Counted from the stretch's first letter, positions 54,293 to 62,613 are shown. The stretch is DNA of 64,000 nucleotides from CAZJHD01 sp964545855 (GCA_964545855.1 CAZJHD010000004.1:1-64000), one strand, 5' to 3'. Made by a program: numbers and translations. Notes: generated from the sequence alone by a model not told the origin.

Positions 54293-54924
54293 GCGGAGAC
54301 CGGCGGAGCGGAGTCCCTCGCAGGGCGCGCGCGAGCGGACGACCGAACGATCCTCGCGACGCCCAGTGCGCTGCCCGACGCAACGAGACCAGCGACCCTC
54401 CATGAGGGCCGCTCGGCCCGCGGCTCGGATCCCGGCCCTGGGATCTCCCGCTCGGATTCGCAGGTGTCCCGCCACGCTCCCTGCATCGGGCGTTTCGGGA
54501 GAGACCTCGGAGCGGATCTTTCGCGATCTCCGTTCGCCCCCTCGGATCGGGGCGCGGTGATCGTTGCGAAGGACGTCCGAGGACGGGGTCAGTGTAGACG
54601 GGTCGCCCACGGCCGGAACCCCTCGGTTTCCTCGGTCCCGCACGCGTGCGACGATCGTCCATCGGGTCTCCTCCGTCGTTGCACTGGCCCCGCGTGGGGC
54701 ACTAAGGTGAACGCGGGTATCGGCCCGATGAATTCCTTCCCAAGTCCGATCCGGGACCGTGGCGAACGCGAGCGAGAGCCCTTCCCGCACGACGCGAAGG
54801 GTGCGACTCCGCCGCACCGCGAAACCGGTCGCGACTCATCGAAGCCCCGAAGCCCTGACGCCCGATCCCAATTCCCTCTCGTGAGGAGACTCCGAGTGCC
54901 GCTGCTGGAGCCGCGTTTCCGAGG
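54293..54924. other. Intergenic region between divergent genes
   Basis: About 630 bases between the HEAT-VWA gene (-) and the RRM gene (+). Frames here have no recognisable content. Small GC hairpins occur, for example GGGCC-GCTC-GGCCC near 54406 and GGTGCG/CGCACC near 54800. The promoter and 5' leader of the RRM gene must lie here, but no convincing box was seen. Confidence 0.5.
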
Positions 54925-55491
54925 ATGAAGACACTCTTTATCCGCAATCTTTCCTTCACGACGTCGGAGGAAGAGCTGCGGGCCGCCTTCGAGGTGTTCG
55001 GGCCGGTTCATCGCTGCTCGATCGCGAAGAACCGAGAGACCGGCGAGAGCCGCGGGTTCGGCTTCGTCGACATGGAGGACGACGCCGCCGTGAAGGCCAT
55101 CGCCGACATGAACGGCAAGGCTCTGTCGAACCGGAACATCATCGTCCAGGAGAGCGATCCGAAGGCGCGATCGGGACCCGGCGCCGGTCCCCGGCCGAGC
55201 GGTCCGAGACCGGCCGCGAGCTCCTCCGGCCCGCGCGGCCCCTCGGGCGCCGGCGGGGGCGGAGGCTCCACCGGATCGACGTCGGCGGGGGCGAAGCCGC
55301 CCGCGGGGAGGAACTTCGGTCCGCCGAGCCAGAGCGTCTCGGACCGCAAGACCTTCCACGAGCGGCCGAAGGATCGGCTGAAGCCCTACAAGCGGGGCCA
55401 GTTCAACTTCCGCGACGCCCTGCAGGACGAGGAAGAGGGCGGACGCCCGGGCGACAAGAAGGACGACTCCGGGGGCGACAAGGCCGAGTAG
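54925..55491 (+). CDS. RNA-binding protein with one RRM domain
   Basis: A 188-aa protein. Residues 1-80 are an RRM with RNP2 (LFIRNL) and RNP1 (RGFGFVDM), the two aromatic/basic strands that bind single-stranded RNA. It is followed by a Gly/Ser/Pro-rich linker and a basic-acidic tail (RPKDRLKPYKRGQF, then Asp/Glu/Lys-rich). Bacterial RRM proteins of this size occur in cyanobacteria and planctomycetes, and some respond to cold. The ATG is at 54925. RNA targets are unknown. Confidence 0.9.
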   Translation: MKTLFIRNLSFTTSEEELRAAFEVFGPVHRCSIAKNRETGESRGFGFVDMEDDAAVKAIADMNGKALSNRNIIVQESDPKARSGPGAGPRPSGPRPAASSSGPRGPSGAGGGGGSTGSTSAGAKPPAGRNFGPPSQSVSDRKTFHERPKDRLKPYKRGQFNFRDALQDEEEGGRPGDKKDDSGGDKAE

Positions 55492-55512
55492 CTCGGCCGG
55501 GAGACGCGCGGA

Positions 55513-55531
55513 GCACGCGTGCGACGCGTGC
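55513..55531. terminator. Small hairpin between convergent RRM and TatD-like genes
   Basis: 8-bp stem (GCACGCGT / ACGCGTGC) with a 3-nt loop, 21 nt after the RRM stop and 38 nt before the convergent stop. The arm GCACGCGT recurs at 55548. Without a U-tract the terminator role is only suggested. Confidence 0.3.
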
Positions 55532-55569
55532 CATGCAGGTCACGCAGGCACGCGTACCTGCTCGCGACG

Positions 55570-56580
55570 TCAGCCGCGCTTGCGCGGGAGGTCCGCCGCC
55601 GCGCGCCGGCTCCGTGCTCCGGAGGACGCCCGAGCGCTCGAGGCCGCCGCGGCCGCGGGCTTCGTCTTGGGCGCCGCCTTGGACGACGTCTCGGACGACG
55701 TCTCGGACGACGTCTTGGACGACGTATTGGACGACAACGTGCCGCCCTTGGGTCGCGCCTCGCTCGACGCGACGGCCCCTTCGGGAGCGATCTGGAGACG
55801 GCCGCTCTGCCCGAAGAGGGCGATCGGGTTGCTCCAGACGATGCGCTCGATCGTCGCGTCCGAGTGGCCGCGCCGTCGGAGCTCCAGGACCACCTTCGGC
55901 ACCGAGAGCGGATCGGCGGCGCCCCAGTCGGCGCTCGAGTTCACCATCATCCGCTCGGCGCCGAACTCGTCGACGAGGTTCGCGAAGCGCTCCGCCGAGA
56001 GCTTCGTCTTCGGGTAGACCGTGTGCCCGGCCCAGAAGCCGGCGTCGAGGATCGTCTTCGTCGTTTCCTCGGTGGAGTGGTCGATCACGCACTTCGAGGG
56101 CGGGAACCCCATCTCCTGCAGCACGCGGATCGTCCAGTCGGTGCCGCGTCGCTTGTCGCGGTGCGGCGTGTGGACCATCACCGGCAGGCGGTGCTTCACG
56201 GCGAGCTCGATCTGGACGCGGAGAGCCCGCTCCTCGGCGGGCGTGTTGCTGTCGAAGCCCACCTCGCCGACGGCCACGCACCGGGGGTGGTCGAGATAGC
56301 GGGGGAGCGCCTCGAGCACGCCGTCGCACACGCGCGCGTCGTTCGCCTCCTTCGGATTGAGCGCGATCGTCGAGTAGTGGTCGACGCCGTGCGCCGCGGC
56401 GCGGCCGCGCTCGAACTCGAGGATCGAATCGAAGTAGTCGAGGAACGTCCCCACGTGCGTCCGCGGCTGCCCCAGCCAGAACGCCGGCTCCACGCAGACA
56501 CGGACGCCGGCGAGCGCCATGGCGTCGTAGTCGTCGGTGACGCGGGAGAACATGTGGATGTGGGGCTCGAAGATGCGCAT
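55570..56580 (-). CDS. TatD-family metal-dependent hydrolase, EboB-like
   Basis: A 336-aa amidohydrolase. The metal site opens with EPHIHMFSR (His7, His9). GVRVCVEPAFWLGQPRT, LNPKEAND and VGEVGFDS, plus HTPHRDK and VNSSADWG, match TatD-like proteins of Ebo clusters, where EboB acts with other Ebo proteins in scytonemin and edabeitin-type metabolite transport or modification. None of the other ebo genes lies nearby, so this is an orphan copy. The last 70 residues are Ser/Thr/Lys/Ala repeats encoded by a 12-bp tandem repeat. The start is an ATG. Confidence 0.8.
   Translation of the reverse strand: MRIFEPHIHMFSRVTDDYDAMALAGVRVCVEPAFWLGQPRTHVGTFLDYFDSILEFERGRAAAHGVDHYSTIALNPKEANDARVCDGVLEALPRYLDHPRCVAVGEVGFDSNTPAEERALRVQIELAVKHRLPVMVHTPHRDKRRGTDWTIRVLQEMGFPPSKCVIDHSTEETTKTILDAGFWAGHTVYPKTKLSAERFANLVDEFGAERMMVNSSADWGAADPLSVPKVVLELRRRGHSDATIERIVWSNPIALFGQSGRLQIAPEGAVASSEARPKGGTLSSNTSSKTSSETSSETSSKAAPKTKPAAAAASSARASSGARSRRAAADLPRKRG
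55681..55740. repeat. 12-bp tandem repeat (5 copies) in the TatD-like gene
   Basis: Five adjacent copies of GGACGACGT plus 3 variable bases, at 55681, 55693, 55705, 55717 and 55729 (the last diverged). On the coding (minus) strand each unit gives four residues of the Thr-Ser-Ser-Glu/Lys type. In-frame copy number changes would lengthen or shorten the tail. Confidence 0.9.
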
Positions 56581-56628
56581 GGAGGCCTTGCTCGCTGGTC
56601 TCGGACCGAGGCGGACCGCCCAGTCTAA

Positions 56629-56788
56629 CTGCCCGTGGCAGAAGTCATCCGAGCAGAGCTACGAGCCTCGTCGTCCGGCGCGGCGTTGCGCGTCCTCACC
56701 GAAACCTCCTGTTACGCCCGCGCCGCGCGCCTTGCGCCGAACGACGATTCTTCGCGCTCGCTCTGCGGAGCACTTCTGCCACGGGCAG
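56629..56788. repeat. 160-nt long imperfect hairpin with 17-bp perfect terminal arms
   Basis: CTGCCCGTGGCAGAAGT at 56629-56645 is the exact reverse complement of 56772-56788. Pairing continues inward: 56653-56658 with 56761-56766, 56662-56666 with 56756-56760, 56668-56674 with 56741-56747, 56676-56681 with 56734-56739 and 56682-56685 with 56728-56731. Small bulges separate the helices, and a terminal loop lies near 56691-56723. It lies between the divergent TatD-like and thioredoxin-like genes. It could be a structured RNA gene (6S-like shape) or a MITE-like repeat. No flanking duplication was seen. Confidence 0.6.
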
Positions 56789-56882
56789 CCAACCACACGC
56801 GATGGTCCGGACGGGGCGGGGGCACCGCTCTTCCGCGCGGCGGCGTTGCGGCGGCGCGCGCGAGAGTCCAGGCTTCGCGGCC

Positions 56883-57569
56883 ATGCCCTCGGACCTGCAG
56901 ATCTTCGCCATCCTGGCGGGGCTCGCGTCGATCCCCTTCACCATCGGCGGCGTGATCGGCTACCTGCTGGGGCGGCGCGCGCGGCCGGCGTCGGCGTCTC
57001 CTGCGTCGGCGTCTCCCGCGACGGCGCTTCCGGCCCGGAGCGCCGCGCCGCCCGTCGCGGCGCGGACTCCGCCGCCCGCGCTCGCGCCGGCGAGGTCCGG
57101 TGCCCCCTCCGTCGTGCCGACGACCGCCGCCGCCGACGTGGAGGCGCTCGCCGCCGCGACGTCGACGGGCGGCCGTCCCCTCGTCGTGAACCACTGGGCC
57201 ACCTGGTGCGAGCCCTGCGTCGAGGAGCTTCCCTACCTCGCGCGCGTCGCCGCGCGGCATCACGCGCGCGTGCGCTTCCTCGGCGTCTCCTGGGATCGGT
57301 TCACGGACGCGCGGCCGGAGGAGCAAGTGTGCGCGACCGTCGACGAGGCGCGGCGCGCGGCGGGGGCGAGCTTCCCGACGGTGCTCGCCCCGCCGGATCC
57401 GCGCGCCGTCTTCGGCCGGCTCGCGCTGCAGTGGGAGGTCGTGCCGCAGACCTACGTGCTGGCGGCCGACGGAACGCGGATCTGGACGCACTCCGGCGAG
57501 ATCGTCGAGGACGCCGACCGCGCGGCCTTCGAGGCGGCGATCGAGCGCGCCGCGGGCTCGGCGCCGTGA
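56883..57569 (+). CDS. Membrane-anchored thioredoxin-like (TlpA/ResA-type) protein
   Basis: A 228-aa protein: N-terminal helix (about 7-30), an Ala/Pro/Ser-rich linker to about residue 80, then a thioredoxin domain with WCEPC (108-112) following VVNHWATW, and a cis-Pro loop in VVPQTYVLAADG. Such proteins face the periplasm and reduce disulfides, for example in cytochrome c maturation. The start is the ATG just before the anchor. The gene downstream overlaps it by 4 nt. Confidence 0.85.
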   Translation: MPSDLQIFAILAGLASIPFTIGGVIGYLLGRRARPASASPASASPATALPARSAAPPVAARTPPPALAPARSGAPSVVPTTAAADVEALAAATSTGGRPLVVNHWATWCEPCVEELPYLARVAARHHARVRFLGVSWDRFTDARPEEQVCATVDEARRAAGASFPTVLAPPDPRAVFGRLALQWEVVPQTYVLAADGTRIWTHSGEIVEDADRAAFEAAIERAAGSAP

Positions 57570-57754
57570 CGACGACGCCTGAGGGCGAGCGTCCGGGGCC
57601 GCGGCGGCCCGGCCTCGTTCGCGTGCTGCTGTTCGCGGCGGCGGCGGCCGTGCTCTTCGCGCAGGGATACGTCGTGATCGGAGCCCTCGCCCTCGCCGTG
57701 GCCGTGCTCGTCGCGGTCGTCGACCGGCGCATGCGCTCGAGCGGCGACCGCTGA
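57566..57754 (+). CDS. Small two-helix membrane protein (62 aa)
   Basis: The GTG start overlaps the thioredoxin-like stop (GTGA), so the two are translationally coupled. The N-terminus is Pro/Arg-rich, and two hydrophobic stretches follow (VLLFAAAAAVLFAQGYVVIG and ALALAVAVLVAVV), ending in basic residues. There is no family match. It probably acts with the thioredoxin-like protein in the membrane. Confidence 0.6.
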   Translation: MTTTPEGERPGPRRPGLVRVLLFAAAAAVLFAQGYVVIGALALAVAVLVAVVDRRMRSSGDR

Positions 57755-57845
57755 GATCGCGGCGCCGGGCCGCCAGGGCCCCGCAGTTGAAGGCTCCCCG
57801 GGGTCTCCCTACCCTCGATCGACGGAGCCCGGCACCGTGGTCGTT

Positions 57846-57870
57846 GCGGCGCGGCGCAGCCCCGCGCCGC
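57846..57870. other. GC hairpin in the leader of the PuuD-like gene
   Basis: 9-bp stem GCGGCGCGG / CCGCGCCGC with a 7-nt loop, 92 nt after the preceding stop and 71 nt before the next ATG. It could be a terminator of the upstream pair or a leader structure. Confidence 0.3.
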
Positions 57871-57941
57871 ATGGGAGCAGGGCGTACCGATCCGTCGATT
57901 CCCCCACGTCCACCCCGCTTTGAACGGGAAGAGGCGACCGA

Positions 57942-58598
57942 ATGCTCTCGAACCTGATGCAACTCTCCCTCGACGGCGGCGGATCCGGCAACGGCTCCGT
58001 CTGGATCGAGTCGTTCCTCCGCTGGATCCACGTCGTGGCCGGCATCTTCTGGATCGGCCTCCTGTACTTCTTCAACTTCATCAACGGCAGCTTCGCGGCG
58101 AAGCTCGACGCGGCCACGAAGAAGATCGTCGTTCCGCAGCTCATGCCCCGGGCCCTGTTCTGGTTCCGGTGGGCCGCGCTGTTCACCTTCGTGACGGGTC
58201 TCGGCCTGTTCGCGGTGGTGTACATGATGAACAAGTACTTCTGGGTCGGCCTCGACTCGGCGAACGGCATCTCCGGCCGCGGCTGGTGGATCCTCGTCGG
58301 CGTCGTGTTCGGAACGGTCATGGCCTACAACGTCTGGATGATCATCTGGCCCGCCCAGAGGAAGATCATTCCGGCGATCCGCGACGGCGTCGCGCCCGAT
58401 CCCGCGCTCGCGAAGAAGGCGACCCTCGCGTCGAAGGTGAACACCTACCTGTCGGTGCCGCTCGTCGCGTCGATGCTGAGCCAGCACTTCGCGGCCTGGA
58501 TCGGCGAGCCGATGATCTACGTGCCGATGGTCCTCGCCATCGGATTCACCGTCGTGTTCCTCGGCTACAAGTTCGCGCCGAAGGTCCAGGGCATGTGA
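57942..58598 (+). CDS. Urate hydroxylase PuuD-like membrane protein (membrane domain only)
   Basis: A 218-aa integral membrane protein. The first helix, WIHVVAGIFWIGLLYFFNFIN, matches the Urate_ox_N family, in which His is a probable heme ligand. Further helices follow at about 65-90, 105-125 and at the end. PuuD enzymes oxidise urate and normally end in a cytochrome c domain. That domain is absent here, as are purine-catabolism neighbours, so the reaction may differ. AGAGG lies 9 nt ahead of the ATG. A strong palindrome follows the gene. Confidence 0.65.
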   Translation: MLSNLMQLSLDGGGSGNGSVWIESFLRWIHVVAGIFWIGLLYFFNFINGSFAAKLDAATKKIVVPQLMPRALFWFRWAALFTFVTGLGLFAVVYMMNKYFWVGLDSANGISGRGWWILVGVVFGTVMAYNVWMIIWPAQRKIIPAIRDGVAPDPALAKKATLASKVNTYLSVPLVASMLSQHFAAWIGEPMIYVPMVLAIGFTVVFLGYKFAPKVQGM

Positions 58599-58620
58599 GA
58601 CGCGGCGGAGACGCCGCAGG

Positions 58621-58648
58621 GCGGGCCCCGAGGCGCCTCGGGGCCCGC
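58621..58648. terminator. 28-nt perfect palindrome between convergent genes
   Basis: GCGGGCCCCGAG-GCGC-CTCGGGGCCCGC, a perfect 12-bp stem with a 4-nt loop, 22 nt after the plus-strand stop and 45 nt before the minus-strand stop. It is followed on the plus strand by TGCGTTT. It may terminate transcription from both sides. Confidence 0.6.
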
Positions 58649-58693
58649 TGCGTTTCGGGAAGGGCCGGCGCGGAGTCTTCTTCCCGGTCTTGC

Positions 58694-60535
58694 TCAGAGC
58701 CCCGGCAGCGTGTGCGTGCGTCCGGCGTTCTGCTGGACGAGCCAGACGCGCAGCGGCTCGAAGTAGTCGAGCATGGCGCGCGCCGAGAGGTCGCTCCCGG
58801 TCTTCTCGCGCAGCATCTTCCGCCAGTCGACGCTCGCGCCGGGCGCCATGATCGAGGAGAGGAACGCGCCCACGTCCTTCCGGCCGAAGTAGTTCGTGTC
58901 GCGAGGATCCTCGTGGAGGATCGTGCGCGCGACGTGGTCGTGGAGCTGGAAGAGAAGCACGAAGGAGAGGGCGTAGTCGTAGTACTGCGCCGGATCGTCG
59001 TTCACGTGGGTCTTGGTGGCGGCGTCGCACCACTCCTCGCCGCGCGGCGCCGGCGGCGCGATCCCCTGGTACTTCCCGGCGAGCTCCCACCAGCGCGCGT
59101 TCCACCGCTCCTGCGGCAGCTCGTCGGCGTAGAGCTCCTTCTCGAAGAAGGTCATGGTGCCCGTCGACCAGGGGATGAAGACGACGTAGTTGAGGGCCTC
59201 CTTCAGGAGCTGCTGCATCGGGTCGGGGCGTGCGCCGCCCGGCGCCACGAGGCCGATCGCCTCGACGAAGCGCGGCTGCATCGCGGCGAGCCCCATGAGC
59301 GAGCCCATGGCCTCGTGGAACGCGCGGTTCGCGCCCTCCCGCAGGACGACCGGCACCTCGGGCCGCGAGTAGAGCAGGTAGTACTCGATGTGTCCGAGCT
59401 CGTGGTGCGTCGTCTCGTACCACTCGGTGTTCGCCTCGACGCTCATGAGCGAGCGGACGTCGCGGTCGTAGTCCATGTGCCAAGCGGAGGCGTGGTTGTT
59501 CTTCTTCCACGCGGCGCCGGCCGGGAGCGGGTAGAGATCGGAGCGCTCCCAAAAGACCGCTGGGAGCGGCGGCATCCCGAGGCTCACGTAGAAGCGCTCG
59601 GCCTGCTGGACGAGCCACTCGGGAGATTTCTTCGCGAGCGCGCCGTCCAGGTCGAGCCCCTCCACGTCGACGAGCGCGCCCCAGTCCTGCCCCCAGCGGT
59701 TCGGGAGCCAGTGGGCCGGGAGGAGCTCCGGCACCGGCTCGCCGAAACGCTCCGCCAGCGTGTAGCGCGCCCAGGTGTGGAGCTCGCGGAAGAGCGGCCG
59801 CAGCTCGCGGTTGATCTTCTGGAGCGACTCCACCATCTCCTCGGTGGTCATGCCGTAGTCGGCCACCTGGTAGGCGAAGAAGTCGCGGTAGCCGAGCGCC
59901 CGCACGACGCCGTTGCGCAGCCGCTGCAGCTCGGCGAGCCCGGGCCGCAACGCGGTGCCCACCTGCTTGGAGGTCTCCCAGACGACGCGACGCCGCGCGA
60001 GGTCCTTCTCCGAGCGCAGCGCTTCGTCGATCCGGTTGGCGGAGACCTCCTCGCCCTCGAGCCGGTAGACGAATCCGTAGAGCGCCTCCGTCTGGGCGGT
60101 CTCGGCGGCGATGCGCTCCTTCACGAGGTCGGGGACGGTCTGCGGATTGTCGCCGGCGCGCAGGAGGATCTTCTCGAGCTGCAGGCGCTGCAGCTCCGTG
60201 AGCTTCTCGGGCGCCGCGAGGTGCCGCTTCGCGGTCTCGATGTTCGCCACGCTCCCCGTGAAGGCCGCGAGCGCCTCCTTCGTGGCGCGCGTGCGGCGCG
60301 CATTGCTGTCGTCGCCCTCGACGATGCGCGTGTTCGACGCCCATTCGGCCTCGGCCGACGCCGTCGAGAGACGCTGGTACTCGAGGCCGTAGCGCTCGAG
60401 GAATGCCGACAGGGAGTCGCCTTCGCGCGCCGCGGAGGAAGGCGTCTCCGTCGCGCTCGCGCAGGCGAGGATCGAGGGCAGGAGGGCCGCGAGAAGGAGT
60501 GCGAGGAGCTTCGTGCGGAGAGCGTGGATTCCCAT
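58694..60535 (-). CDS. M2 family peptidyl-dipeptidase (ACE-like)
   Basis: A 613-aa exported metallopeptidase like angiotensin-converting enzyme, cutting dipeptides from peptide C-termini. The zinc motif HHELGH (377-382) and the third ligand in REGANRAFHEAMG are intact. The downstream KTHVNDDPAQYYDYALSF region supplies the substrate-binding His and Tyr as in ACE. A signal with a loose lipobox (SILAC) gives probable lipoprotein anchoring. Bacterial M2 enzymes are scattered in several phyla. The start is an ATG; the gene stands alone. Confidence 0.92.
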   Translation of the reverse strand: MGIHALRTKLLALLLAALLPSILACASATETPSSAAREGDSLSAFLERYGLEYQRLSTASAEAEWASNTRIVEGDDSNARRTRATKEALAAFTGSVANIETAKRHLAAPEKLTELQRLQLEKILLRAGDNPQTVPDLVKERIAAETAQTEALYGFVYRLEGEEVSANRIDEALRSEKDLARRRVVWETSKQVGTALRPGLAELQRLRNGVVRALGYRDFFAYQVADYGMTTEEMVESLQKINRELRPLFRELHTWARYTLAERFGEPVPELLPAHWLPNRWGQDWGALVDVEGLDLDGALAKKSPEWLVQQAERFYVSLGMPPLPAVFWERSDLYPLPAGAAWKKNNHASAWHMDYDRDVRSLMSVEANTEWYETTHHELGHIEYYLLYSRPEVPVVLREGANRAFHEAMGSLMGLAAMQPRFVEAIGLVAPGGARPDPMQQLLKEALNYVVFIPWSTGTMTFFEKELYADELPQERWNARWWELAGKYQGIAPPAPRGEEWCDAATKTHVNDDPAQYYDYALSFVLLFQLHDHVARTILHEDPRDTNYFGRKDVGAFLSSIMAPGASVDWRKMLREKTGSDLSARAMLDYFEPLRVWLVQQNAGRTHTLPGL

Positions 60536-60613
60536 GGGCGGCCCACGATACGGCCTCGCGACGGTTCCCCCGAGCCGTTCGAAGTCCCCGGAGCGGCTGG
60601 TAGCCTTGCCGCG

Positions 60614-61810
60614 ATGGCGAGCGCGTCCCCGGCCTTCCGCATCCCGTACCACGAGCCCTATCTCGACGAGCGCGACGAGCGCGCCGTGATCGAGTGCCTG
60701 CGCGGCGGACACCTGCAGGGAGGCGGGCGCTACGGGAAGCAGTGCGAGGCGGCCATCCGCGCGCGAACGGGGGCGCGGCACGCGCTCGTCACCACCTCCT
60801 GCACCCACGCCCTCGAGCTCGCGATGATGGTCCTCGACGTGAAAGAGGGCGACGAGGTGATCGTGCCCTCCTACACCTTCGCGAGCTCCGCCACCTGCGT
60901 CGTCCGGCAGTTCGCGAAGGTCGTCTTCTGCGACGTGCGGAAGGACAACCTGAACATCGACGTCGCCGACTTCGAGCGGCGCATCGGGCCGCGCACGAAG
61001 GCGGTGATTCCGGTCCACTACGCCGGCATCGCCGCCGACATGGACGAGCTGCTCGCGGTCGCGCGGAAGCGCGGCGTGCGCGTGGTGGAGGACGCCGCCC
61101 AGGCCTTCGACTCCACGTACCGGGGCCGTCGGCTCGGCACCCTCGGCGACATCGGCTGCTTCTCGTTCCACGGTACCAAGAACCTGGCGGCGGGAGAGGG
61201 CGGCGCCCTCGTCACGAACGACGACGCGCTCGCGCGCCGCGCCGAGGTGCTCCGCGAGAAGGGCACCGACCGCGCGCAGTTCCTCCGCGGCGAGGTGGAC
61301 AAGTACACCTGGCGCGACACGGGCTCGTCCTTCATCCCGAGCGAGCTCGTCATGGCGCTCCTCTCGGCGCAGCTCGCGAAGATCGAGGAGATCCAGCCGA
61401 GGCGGCTCGCCCTCTTCGACCGGATCCTCGGCGCCGTCGAGCCCCTCGTGCGCCGCGGCCTCGTCACGAGGCCGCACGTCCCCGCCGACTCGCGGCCGAA
61501 CGCCCACATCGCCTACCTCTTCGCCCGGGACGAGGCGCTGCGCGACGCGATCCTCGACGGGCTCCGGGAGCGCGGGATCCAGGCGATGCTCCACTACTAC
61601 CCGCTCGACGACTCTCCCTATGGCGCTCGGTTCCGTGCGCCGGGCGAGCCGCCCTGCGCGAACGCCCGCTGGGTGACCGACCACATGGTGCGGCTGCCGC
61701 TCTTCACGCGCATGACCGACGCACAGGTGGACGAGATGATCGCGGAGCTCTTCGCCGTGCTGGGCGTCGCGGCCGCCGAGGTTCCGCGGCGGCTCGGCGT
61801 CGGCGCCTGA
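60614..61810 (+). CDS. DegT/DnrJ/EryC1 sugar aminotransferase (WecE/RffA-like)
   Basis: A PLP enzyme that aminates nucleotide-linked 4-keto-6-deoxy sugars, as in enterobacterial common antigen or O-antigen synthesis. Motifs: LRGGHLQGGGRYGKQCE, PSYTFASSA, VHYAGIAADMDEL and the PLP lysine in SFHGTKNLAAGEGGA (Lys189). Length is 398 aa. It shares most with WecE (dTDP-4-amino-4,6-dideoxygalactose transaminase). The sugar dehydratase is not in the window. The start is an ATG. Confidence 0.88.
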   Translation: MASASPAFRIPYHEPYLDERDERAVIECLRGGHLQGGGRYGKQCEAAIRARTGARHALVTTSCTHALELAMMVLDVKEGDEVIVPSYTFASSATCVVRQFAKVVFCDVRKDNLNIDVADFERRIGPRTKAVIPVHYAGIAADMDELLAVARKRGVRVVEDAAQAFDSTYRGRRLGTLGDIGCFSFHGTKNLAAGEGGALVTNDDALARRAEVLREKGTDRAQFLRGEVDKYTWRDTGSSFIPSELVMALLSAQLAKIEEIQPRRLALFDRILGAVEPLVRRGLVTRPHVPADSRPNAHIAYLFARDEALRDAILDGLRERGIQAMLHYYPLDDSPYGARFRAPGEPPCANARWVTDHMVRLPLFTRMTDAQVDEMIAELFAVLGVAAAEVPRRLGVGA

Positions 61811-61838
61811 TACCCGCTCCTCGAGCGAGGCGCGGGTA
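61811..61838 (+). terminator. Hairpin directly after the aminotransferase stop
   Basis: TACCCGC pairs with GCGGGTA, and inside it CCTC with GAGG, around a 4-nt loop. It begins at the base after the stop codon. No U-tract follows. Confidence 0.4.
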
Positions 61839-61941
61839 GGAAGCAGGCGCCCCGCCGCGTACGCTCTTCGGCCGCTCATCGCCCTCGAAGGGGCCGCGAG
61901 CGTCCCTCCCATTCCAATCGCTTCCCTCCTTACCCCGAAAC

Positions 61942-62556
61942 ATGCCCGAGACCACGACCCCGATCCAGGTGGGCCAGAAGGTCCCCGACTTCAAGCTCGA
62001 GACGTACAACCCGGTCGAGAAGACCTTCGGCGAGTTCACCCTCGAAGCCGCTCGGAAGGCCGGCAAGTGGACCGTCCTGTTCTTCTATCCGGCTGACTAC
62101 ACCTTCGTCTGCGCCACCGAGTTCTCGGCGATGGCCGACGTCTACGACGAGTTCAAGAAGCTCGGCGCGGAGGTGGTCTCGGTCAGCACGGACACGAAGT
62201 TCACGCACCTCGCCTGGCAGCGCGAGGAGAAGGAGCTCGCGAACGTGAAGTACCTCATGGGCGCGGACAAGACGGGTGCGCTCGCGCGGATGCTCGGCGT
62301 CTACATGGAGAACACGGGCCTCGCGCTCCGCGGCTCGTTCCTCATCAGCCCCGAGGGAACCCTCGCGAGCGCCGAGGTCAACTTCCTGAACGTCGGCCGG
62401 AACATGGAGGAGCTGCTGCGCAAGCTCCAGGCGAACGTCCACCTCGCGAAGGCGCCCACGGAGGCCTGCCCGGCCAAGTGGACCGCGAAGAACGCGAAGA
62501 CCCTCAAGCCCGGCCCCGACATGGTGGGCCGCGTCCACGACGCTCTGAAGAAGTAG
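61942..62556 (+). CDS. ahpC: Alkyl hydroperoxide reductase C (typical 2-Cys peroxiredoxin)
   Basis: A 204-aa peroxiredoxin that reduces peroxides with NADH via AhpF or thioredoxin. The peroxidatic Cys57 is in YTFVCATEF and the resolving Cys176 in EACPAKW. The FFYPADYTFVC loop is canonical. No ahpF follows, so electrons probably come from thioredoxin or another reductase. The 130-nt leader may hold an oxidative-stress promoter, but none was recognised. The ATG is at 61942. It contrasts with the Cys-less homolog at 1.2 kb. Confidence 0.96.
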   Translation: MPETTTPIQVGQKVPDFKLETYNPVEKTFGEFTLEAARKAGKWTVLFFYPADYTFVCATEFSAMADVYDEFKKLGAEVVSVSTDTKFTHLAWQREEKELANVKYLMGADKTGALARMLGVYMENTGLALRGSFLISPEGTLASAEVNFLNVGRNMEELLRKLQANVHLAKAPTEACPAKWTAKNAKTLKPGPDMVGRVHDALKK

Positions 62557-62580
62557 ACGTCCGGGACCCTTCGGCGCGAC

Positions 62581-62613
62581 CGGCGCCGTGGCTCGCCTCG
62601 AGTCACGGCGCCG
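62581..62613. terminator. Hairpin between ahpC and the convergent glycosyltransferase
   Basis: Perfect 10-bp stem (CGGCGCCGTG / CACGGCGCCG) with a 13-nt loop, 24 nt after the ahpC stop and 36 nt from the convergent stop. It is followed by CGTCGTT on the plus strand. Likely bidirectional terminator. Confidence 0.5.

Noticed and set aside
54679..54708. Promoter-like TTGCAC-N18-TAAGGT ahead of the RRM gene
   Set aside because: Each box matches consensus at only three positions, so it is no better than chance in this region.
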